This document shows, in pieces, positions 51,553 through 56,985 of a DNA stretch of 56,985 nucleotides (position 1 is the first letter of the stretch; the number at the start of each line of letters is the position of its first letter). The notes beneath the pieces are model-generated. The model was not told the origin of the DNA, ran no database searches, and saw only the letters and a list, made by a program, of their open reading frames with translations. The stretch is from positions 1 to 56,985 of the forward strand of contig JAIPGJ010000004.1 in assembly GCA_021736185.1 (NCBI GenBank). Reading direction: 5' to 3'. The stretch is from Fidelibacterota bacterium. GTDB taxonomy: Bacteria > Fidelibacterota > UBA8477 > JABMPR01. Made by a program: the position numbers and the translations under genes.

Positions 51553-51713
51553 GGAAAACCCTTCTGTGAATAACAAGTGGTAGTTATTGGTAGCCTTATT
51601 TTAAAGCTGACAGGATGGAGAGAAAGGAAAAAGTTAAGCTAATAATCGATACAATTTTCTTGAAACAATTTGCCAGGGCTACTTTCCATAGAAACTATTC
51701 GTGCAGAGGGAAA

Positions 51714-53042
51714 TCATTTTAACAAGGTGATCTTGATTGCCGTGGTTTGCGAATGCGCGCTCAGCACGGCGTGATAAATGCCGCTACTCACCTCAAATCC
51801 TTGACTATTGGACCCATCCCATACTGAAACATATTCACCAGCATTGAGGTGACCGCTGATCATCCTCGCTACGAGACTGCCCCTGATATCGAAAATATTC
51901 AGACTTACATCAGCTGATTGGTCCAATCTAAAAGGGATAGAAGTAGAAGGATTGAATGGATTAGGATAATTACTGCCCAGAGAAAATCCCGCTGGAACCG
52001 TGCTAAGCGGCTCAGTATCAACAATATCCGGGGAATAGTAAACGACTTGGCTGGGCAGAGCGCCTACATTAAAACTGGCTAATTCCTGTCCTCCAAGTGA
52101 TAGAACAGTGACCAGATCAGGAGCTACAAAATCGCTGGAACCGACAACGATATGGTTGTTCTCTGCAGCATGAGTATAGATGCCAGATACACTACCCAAA
52201 GCCCCAGCGTGATTGAGCGTCAAATCTGCATTGAGAGGAACCAGGGAAGACCCGTAGGTGCGATAAGGTGTTCCATCAATAACATTTAGATCAGCTGTGA
52301 AATTCGTATACAATCCATGATCCAGGCTCACCACCGTGTGATCAGTCAAATTGATCCTGGAGGTGCCGCTAAACGTTTCCCAGGCATCGTTATAATAAAG
52401 TGAAGTCACAAAAAGTTGATCCCCAATTAAGACCACGGCTCCCGGACCATCGATGACATCATAAGCGTGAGTCACCGTGGGCTCGTTGCCCGATAAGTCC
52501 ATACGGAGCACTTTATTCCACGCGGTCCAGTCACTTCTCATGGGAACAGACACAAACATTTCATCATCCCTGATCAGGATTTGTTCGGGCAAGCCTCCCA
52601 TAATAATGGTATCAACAATGGCATAACTATCCATTTCTACAACCAGGAGAGCACCTAAATTCCAGCTACTCACATATCCCAAGCCGGATTCACGATGAAC
52701 TGCCATAAATCGGGGACTTGCATCATGAAGATCAATATCTGCTATATGATTTTCGCGAGACTGCAGATCAACAACTCGTATTTTATGGGAACCATTCATG
52801 ACAATATACAGGGTATGGTCAAACAGGGTTAAAGATTGGGCCACGTCACCCAGGGCATTGCTGGAAGCATTCCATATGAGCGGGCCTTCCAGGGTTTGGA
52901 GCGATTCATCAATTGACCAGAGCGAAGCATTGGCCTGGCCAAAATTACCCTCGCACAAGACATAATATTTTCCAGCATCAAGGGGTGATAGCGTAAGAAT
53001 CAGCAGGTGGGACAAGAATATGAGAGCTTTTGAACGGTTCAC
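51714..53042 (-). CDS. Secreted beta-propeller with T9SS sorting domain, BtuG-like
   Basis: A 442-residue exported protein. A signal peptide (KALIFLSHLLILTLSPLDA) leads into a YncE-type repeat region: YVLCEGNFGQANASLWSID, LYIVMNGSHKIRVVDL, SPRFMAVHRESGLGYVSSW, DTIIMGGLPEQILI. The C-terminal 85 residues are a type IX secretion sorting domain (GSNYPNPFNPSTSIPFRL to ITLLK). It is the second gene behind a cobalamin riboswitch and follows a TonB receptor by 24 bases. In Bacteroides, BtuG is a surface beta-propeller that captures B12 for BtuB, so a BtuG-like role is a strong inference. BtuG is a lipoprotein, whereas this one appears delivered by T9SS. Confidence 0.82.
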   Translation of the reverse strand: MNRSKALIFLSHLLILTLSPLDAGKYYVLCEGNFGQANASLWSIDESLQTLEGPLIWNASSNALGDVAQSLTLFDHTLYIVMNGSHKIRVVDLQSRENHIADIDLHDASPRFMAVHRESGLGYVSSWNLGALLVVEMDSYAIVDTIIMGGLPEQILIRDDEMFVSVPMRSDWTAWNKVLRMDLSGNEPTVTHAYDVIDGPGAVVLIGDQLFVTSLYYNDAWETFSGTSRINLTDHTVVSLDHGLYTNFTADLNVIDGTPYRTYGSSLVPLNADLTLNHAGALGSVSGIYTHAAENNHIVVGSSDFVAPDLVTVLSLGGQELASFNVGALPSQVVYYSPDIVDTEPLSTVPAGFSLGSNYPNPFNPSTSIPFRLDQSADVSLNIFDIRGSLVARMISGHLNAGEYVSVWDGSNSQGFEVSSGIYHAVLSAHSQTTAIKITLLK

Positions 53043-53066
53043 AAGGAGAGTACCTTTCTAATATGC

Positions 53067-55175
53067 TTAGAGAGAAAGCTTTGTTGAAATTCGATACGCA
53101 CGGCCCGGTTCCGGGTAGCCTTTAATCGTTTCATAAGAGGTGTCATAAAGGTTCTCAGCCGAAAGAATGAGGGTAAGGTGTCCCCGATGTCCAGTCCAGG
53201 TATGAGCGACACTGCCAGACCACAGGCCGGTGCCTTTGATAATAACATCCTCTGGATACCCGTACATGCTGATGCGATCTGATACATAATTATACTGCAT
53301 ATTGATCTCAAATTGTGCAGGTGTCCAGGTAAACCCAAGGGCTGACGTGTGTTGTGGGGCGTACCTTAGAGGCAGGTTCCGGTCGTGATCCCTGGTATGG
53401 ATGAGCGAATAATGAGCAAAAGTGGACAATCCAGTATGGGGCAGCTCCATTTGCCATAGCACTTTGCTGCTTTCCCTGGTAGCAGAATGAACATTGCCCG
53501 GTTGCCAGTATGAAAGCACGGGCATCCACTGGATGAGATTGCTGCTTTCCTTCTTCTGCCATTGGAGATGCAAGGATCCGAAGCTGTGTAGATCGAAGCT
53601 TGATTGTAAGGTCGTCACCGTTGTTTCTTCAGGTTTTAGATCGGGATTGCCACCCGGTTCCCAGTACTGATCATTAAAACTGGGGTACTTATATACCTCT
53701 CCCTGACTGAAAGCGATCCGGTCCAGCGGACCCCAGTGGAAGGGGACGTAAATCTGAAAATCGTTGAGCATTTCAGAGTAAAGATCAGGACTGTAGTGGA
53801 ATTTCAGGGTGGGGGTGATGCGAATGTTTCCCATTATGCGGAGGGTTGGAGCCAGATTGGCATGGAGACTATTTCTGGAATGATTGTCAGTACTGACACT
53901 ACGGATTTCATCCATACGATAGCCCAGGGCCGAACTCAACTCCAATCTCTGGCCTAGGTGACGTTTGTCTTCCAAATTGAGATGATAGCCCCATACGCGA
54001 TGATCGCTGTGAACATTCAAATAAGGATTGGTATACGCTTCCTGGGAATGCCGGAAGGCCATACTGATATGAGTACTGCCCTCCCGACGAATCCATCCCA
54101 GACTGGAACCCAGGAGGGTCAACTGATCATTTCGGTGAGATATGGTGTCTGGTGACCAGAGCAGTCCAGCAACACCGCGAGATTGTTGTGAACTCATGGC
54201 TGTGAGCTGCCAGAAAAGGCTGGGTCTGATTATTTTCCGGAGACTCAATGCAGCAAATTGTTGCTCAAGTTGATTATTTTTGCGATTACTCCGGTTCCCA
54301 TCCCAATGGACAGGATAATTCCCCTCTTCCACTCGTTGACCGGCTTGAAGGGAGAGCCAGAACCCTAAGATCTGAGTTTTTAGATATATATCGTAGGCCC
54401 GATGTCCGAAACTTCCCTGACTGAGGTTTAAGTGGGTTTGTTGATCACCGGTTTTCAGTTGAACCACTCCATCGATACCTCCATCTCCCGATTGGGTGAT
54501 GTCATAGGGGATGTAGCTCATGCTTTTAATGAGGGGGAGCGGTAATTGTGAAAGATCTGCCTCACCGTTCTGAGAAGAACTGATGTCAATACCATTCACC
54601 AGAACCATGGTGTGTGAACTGGGACCTCCATCCATACTCAAGGTGCTGATGCCAGCTGGACCGCCATAGCTCTTGATGGATATCCCTGGAATTCGAGTCA
54701 ATAAATTCCCATGATCATTGGCCGTTGAGCCCTGAGTTCGGGTGTGTTGGCCCATCACCAACAGGGTCCGCAGTGTGGGGGCTTCTGCCTCAACTTCTAC
54801 CGTTCCCATAGAGATAACGTCAGGTCTTAAGTGAATGATTCTCGAAGCATATAATTCGGGGACGGCCAAAACCATTGTTTCGTAACCGATGCGTTGAATG
54901 AGTACAGAATCACTTTCAGACAAAGGATAGTGAGTGCTGAAATAACCATTTTCATCGGAGAGTAGAAATACTTCTGAGTCTTGAAATATGAGAGAAACGT
55001 AGGGAATGATCTGTCCCTGGAGATCAAGGGTCTGCCCCTGCAGGTGGACGGTTTTAAATTCAGATTCTGTGGAATATAGATGTTTGGGAAATGCGGCAAG
55101 AACCAGCAGGGCAACAAAAAAGCCCCGTCTTAAGGTGGGGCTTGCTTTCGAATGTGTCCTGTAAATGAGGCGCAT
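53067..55175 (-). CDS. btuB: TonB-dependent outer-membrane receptor, BtuB-like (cobalamin)
   Basis: A 702-residue outer-membrane receptor. Order: signal peptide (about 18-35, FFVALLVLAAFPKHL), a carboxypeptidase-regulatory-like beta domain (about 41-115) common in FCB receptors, a plug domain (about 145-240: GNLLTRIPGISIKSYGGPAG, MVLVNGIDISSSQNGEADLS, GDGGIDGVVQLKTG), then the 22-strand barrel (LRPSLFWQLTAMSSQQSRGV, NQYWEPGGNPDLKPEETT) ending in RISTKLSL. No long TonB box was identified. ATG at 55175 follows AAGGGACC. Substrate is assigned from the upstream cobalamin riboswitch and the BtuG-like downstream gene. An intrinsic-terminator-like hairpin lies in codons 11-20. Confidence 0.87.
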   Translation of the reverse strand: MRLIYRTHSKASPTLRRGFFVALLVLAAFPKHLYSTESEFKTVHLQGQTLDLQGQIIPYVSLIFQDSEVFLLSDENGYFSTHYPLSESDSVLIQRIGYETMVLAVPELYASRIIHLRPDVISMGTVEVEAEAPTLRTLLVMGQHTRTQGSTANDHGNLLTRIPGISIKSYGGPAGISTLSMDGGPSSHTMVLVNGIDISSSQNGEADLSQLPLPLIKSMSYIPYDITQSGDGGIDGVVQLKTGDQQTHLNLSQGSFGHRAYDIYLKTQILGFWLSLQAGQRVEEGNYPVHWDGNRSNRKNNQLEQQFAALSLRKIIRPSLFWQLTAMSSQQSRGVAGLLWSPDTISHRNDQLTLLGSSLGWIRREGSTHISMAFRHSQEAYTNPYLNVHSDHRVWGYHLNLEDKRHLGQRLELSSALGYRMDEIRSVSTDNHSRNSLHANLAPTLRIMGNIRITPTLKFHYSPDLYSEMLNDFQIYVPFHWGPLDRIAFSQGEVYKYPSFNDQYWEPGGNPDLKPEETTVTTLQSSFDLHSFGSLHLQWQKKESSNLIQWMPVLSYWQPGNVHSATRESSKVLWQMELPHTGLSTFAHYSLIHTRDHDRNLPLRYAPQHTSALGFTWTPAQFEINMQYNYVSDRISMYGYPEDVIIKGTGLWSGSVAHTWTGHRGHLTLILSAENLYDTSYETIKGYPEPGRAYRISTKLSL
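55115..55143 (-). terminator. Terminator-like hairpin inside the btuB signal-peptide codons
   Basis: On the minus strand AAGCCCC, loop ACCTTAAGAC and GGGGCTT form a perfect 7-bp stem followed directly by a T-run (TTTTTT overlapping the stem end, then G). It begins 33 bases after the btuB ATG and about 70 bases after the riboswitch, where an expression-platform terminator would be expected. It lies wholly within coding sequence. Confidence 0.65.
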
Positions 55176-55214
55176 TAAACCGGTCCCTTTTCTCGCGAAG
55201 GTTCATGGAAATGC

Positions 55215-55355
55215 TCCCAGTCAAGTATCCTGACTTCCAGATCATCCGCCGCTGATGCCTTCCCTTGAAATCAAAGTGGCCGTTATCAGCATTGTCCCTG
55301 GTTACAGTAGCGCGACTGTGCCCGACTTTCACGGGCTTCCTTGTGCTAGGAGACG
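55215..55355 (-). promoter_or_regulatory. Cobalamin (adenosylcobalamin) riboswitch
   Basis: On the minus strand the conserved cobalamin core is recognisable in order: AAGGAAGCCCGTGAAAGTCG, GCACAGTCGCGCTACTGTAA, then GGCCACTTTGATTTCAAGGG with AAGGC (the GCCACTG...AAGG box), and AGTCAGGATACTTGAC near the 3' end (matching the AGTCAGGAxAC element). It lies about 40 bases upstream of the btuB start. Ligand binding is expected to repress the TonB receptor and BtuG-like pair. Class II versus class I was not determined. Confidence 0.92.
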
Positions 55356-55408
55356 TTTACAAAAATCAGTCTTATGTTATCCGGTGAGATAGGGTTTGTC
55401 AATTCAAT

Positions 55409-55432
55409 AGTTTGGCAGTTTGGTAGTTTGGA
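55409..55432. repeat. Three tandem 8-bp repeats
   Basis: AGTTTGGC, AGTTTGGT and AGTTTGGA follow one another with only the eighth base varying. They lie upstream of the riboswitch, in the gap before the THUMP methyltransferase gene. Confidence 0.75.
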
Positions 55433-55453
55433 GTGGGAGATTGATTAATATGA

Positions 55454-55481
55454 GTACGGACGTTTTGCAAAACGTCCGTAC
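55454..55481. repeat. Perfect 28-bp palindrome
   Basis: GTACGGACGTTTTG is followed immediately by its exact reverse complement, giving 14 bp per arm and no spacer. It could extrude as a hairpin, serve as a protein-binding site, or be a dispersed palindromic element; nothing downstream marks it as a terminator. The rest of the gap to 55559 shows no gene. Confidence 0.85.
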
Positions 55482-55558
55482 ATCTAAAATCACCAGATCG
55501 ATGCAGCCAAAATATTAAAAAATGCCATCATTTTAATCAGAGCCCGATCAGCAGAGGA

Positions 55559-56701
55559 TCAATACATCACAAATTTAGCGAGGCGACCATCTAAGCCACC
55601 ATTTTTAAGCAGTCTTTTCCATTCAGGGCGCAGGCCAATATTTTTCAGATATTTGCGCTCTCCAAAGTAAATATAGGCTTCGGTTCCAGCGCATTTCTGT
55701 TTGAGCCAATCACCCATATCCTTATAGAATGAGGAAAGATCCTCACCGGCATGCAAACGAATCCCATAGGGAGGATTCATCACCAGAATGGCACCCTTGG
55801 GAATCTCGATTTCCCGATAATCTTTGCGATGAGTGTAAATTTCAGCACCACGTGGTAAGTGAGACAGGTTACGTTTGGCAACTCTCAGAGCACTTGGGTC
55901 CACATCAGAGGCCTGAATGGGTATCTCCTGGGGTGCTTCAAAGGCTCCGTCCATCTCCTTGCGAATTTTTGTCCACAATCCCTTATTAAAATCAGGCATT
56001 TTCATAAAACCGAATCGTTTTCTGAAATAACCTGAGGGGAGATTGGTGAGGGACATATAGGCTTCAGCCGGGAGGGTGCCGGATCCACACATGGGGTCGA
56101 TGAAGGTGGTCTGCCCGCTCCAATTAGTCATTTGAACAATGGCCGCAGCCAGTGTCTCCTGCATGGGTGCTTCCACGGTGTCCAGACGATAGCCCCGGCG
56201 ATGCAGCGAACCACCACTTGTATCCAGACTGATCACGGCCCGGTTGTTCTCAATATGCAGGTTGAACCAGATATCAGGATCTTTTGGTTCAACATTGGGT
56301 CGACGTCCCATTTTATCACGAAATCGATCTGCAATAGCATCTTTTAGCTTGAGTGATGCATATTGTGAATGGGTGATGGCACTATTACTGACCTGGGCAA
56401 AAATAGCAAAGGTTTGTTCAGGGCTAAAAAGGTCTTCCCAGGGAATCTCCATGGCTGTCTTGTACAGGTATTTTGTGGAGTGGCAATCGAATGAGATAAG
56501 CGGAGCCAAGATTCGGGTGAGCAGTCTTGATCCATAATTAATTCGATAGATGGCTTCGGCATCTGCGGTAAACTGCAAGCCTCTGAATCGAAGATTTACG
56601 TTGGTGGCACCCAGTTTTTCAATCTCTGCTGAAGCCATTTCCTCGAGACCATGAGCTACCTGAGCGAAGTAGCTATCCGTTTTCTGATATTGAAAAAGCA
56701 T
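55559..56701 (-). CDS. THUMP-domain RNA guanine-N2-methyltransferase (RlmL/YpsC-like)
   Basis: A 380-residue class I SAM-dependent methyltransferase: N-terminal ferredoxin-like/THUMP region (YFAQVAHGLEEMASAEIEKL, FRGLQFTADAEAIYRINY), then the catalytic domain with FIDPMCGSGTLPAEAYMSL (SAM site) and AILVMNPPYGIRL (NPPY motif). It corresponds to the RlmL N-terminal half or to Bacillus YpsC, which methylates G2445 of 23S rRNA. The RlmK half of E. coli RlmKL is absent. ATG overlaps the typA stop by one base (TAATG). Confidence 0.88.
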   Translation of the reverse strand: MLFQYQKTDSYFAQVAHGLEEMASAEIEKLGATNVNLRFRGLQFTADAEAIYRINYGSRLLTRILAPLISFDCHSTKYLYKTAMEIPWEDLFSPEQTFAIFAQVSNSAITHSQYASLKLKDAIADRFRDKMGRRPNVEPKDPDIWFNLHIENNRAVISLDTSGGSLHRRGYRLDTVEAPMQETLAAAIVQMTNWSGQTTFIDPMCGSGTLPAEAYMSLTNLPSGYFRKRFGFMKMPDFNKGLWTKIRKEMDGAFEAPQEIPIQASDVDPSALRVAKRNLSHLPRGAEIYTHRKDYREIEIPKGAILVMNPPYGIRLHAGEDLSSFYKDMGDWLKQKCAGTEAYIYFGERKYLKNIGLRPEWKRLLKNGGLDGRLAKFVMY

Positions 56702-56985
56702 TATTGGTCAGTCCGCTTTTCTTTCCGCGACTGGGAAAGACGTTTGTTGGGATCTAGCTCCATCTTGCGGATACGAATATTTTCAGGCGTAATTTCAACC
56801 AGTTCATTCTCAGAGATAAATTCTATAGCCTCATCCAGAGTAAGCAAATGAGGTTTCCGCAGCGTGACAGTTTGATCCGCATTGGCGCTACGCATATTGG
56901 TCAGTTTCTTTTCACGCGTAATATTCACATCCAGATCGCCTGGACGATTGCGCTCGCCAATCACCATGCCGGCGTATACCTGGGT
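56701..56985 (-). CDS. typA: Translational GTPase TypA/BipA, C-terminal fragment
   Basis: The minus-strand frame enters from beyond the window edge and ends at 56701. The visible 94 residues are the TypA C-terminal domain: VYAGMVIGERNRPGDLDVNI, TREKKLTNMRSANADQTVTL, LTLDEAIEFISENELVEITP, ENIRIRKMELD, and a basic tail. TypA is a ribosome-binding GTPase involved in 50S assembly at low temperature or stress. The GTPase domains lie outside the window. It is translationally coupled to the THUMP methyltransferase. Confidence 0.93.
   Translation of the reverse strand, partial: TQVYAGMVIGERNRPGDLDVNITREKKLTNMRSANADQTVTLRKPHLLTLDEAIEFISENELVEITPENIRIRKMELDPNKRLSQSRKEKRTDQ

Noticed and set aside
55060..55332. 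90-residue frame overlapping the cobalamin riboswitch
   Set aside because: The sequence is explained by the riboswitch and by the btuB start in another frame.

Overview
The window (about 57 kb, moderate GC, dense coding on both strands) looks like chromosome from a bacterium of the Fibrobacterota-Chlorobiota-Bacteroidota (FCB) group, most plausibly a Neomarinimicrobiota/Calditrichota-like lineage. This is inference. The strongest clue is a secreted protein ending in a type IX secretion sorting domain with the NYPNPFNPST signature (51714-53042). A DUF3098 protein, a tandem-receiver/PEP-synthase-like protein and a eukaryote-type citrate synthase fit the same group. Na+-coupled transporters (PutP, AGCS, a NhaD-type antiporter) suggest a saline or marine life. 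No phage, transposase, CRISPR or rRNA was seen.

Layout. 1-2.1 kb: broken gene tail, photolyase, dispersed-repeat fragments, tRNA-Asp, DUF3098. 2.2-8.9 kb: mltG-pcrA behind a near-consensus promoter, then fur-feoA-feoB-FeoB-associated protein, with a Fur-box-like site before fur. 8.9-14.1 kb (minus): OPT transporter-add-YedF-like operon, and a four-part membrane acyltransferase fusion. 14.1-21.9 kb: lone STAS protein, PutP, five unassigned small or secreted genes, PruA, an esterase and a cupredoxin-rhodanese lipoprotein. 22.2-26.2 kb: PerR/Fur-type regulator with a palindromic operator, an RsmF-like methyltransferase, citrate synthase and a receiver-only regulator. 26.2-30.9 kb: a giant acyl-CoA-synthetase/GNAT fusion. 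31.2-38.4 kb: gdhA, a triplicated terminator repeat, a 605-residue protein of unknown function, a small outer-membrane-type protein and the receiver/ATP-grasp protein. 38.7-44.4 kb: ald-CoA transferase-VorDB(AC)-usp operon. 44.7-49.0 kb: HD phosphohydrolase, NhaD-type antiporter, two unknowns and a PduO-type cobalamin adenosyltransferase. 49.2-51.6 kb: suhB and an alanine symporter. 51.7-55.4 kb: cobalamin riboswitch, TonB receptor and a BtuG-like surface beta-propeller. 55.4-57 kb: 28-bp palindrome, THUMP methyltransferase and the end of typA.

How the genes fit together. Much of the window serves amino-acid oxidation: import of peptides (OPT), proline (PutP) and alanine (AGCS), proline to glutamate (PruA), glutamate to 2-oxoglutarate (GdhA), alanine to pyruvate (Ald), 2-oxoacids to acyl-CoA plus reduced ferredoxin (Vor), CoA transfer, and citrate synthase. 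A second theme is metal and cofactor supply: Fe(II) uptake under Fur, and cobalamin uptake under a riboswitch with an adenosyltransferase nearby. The least described parts are the 1,555-residue ligase-GNAT fusion, the PEMT-PlsC-zinc ribbon-PH-like fusion, the 605-residue Cys-containing protein with a switch-like leader, and an intrinsic-terminator-like hairpin inside the signal-peptide codons of the cobalamin receptor.
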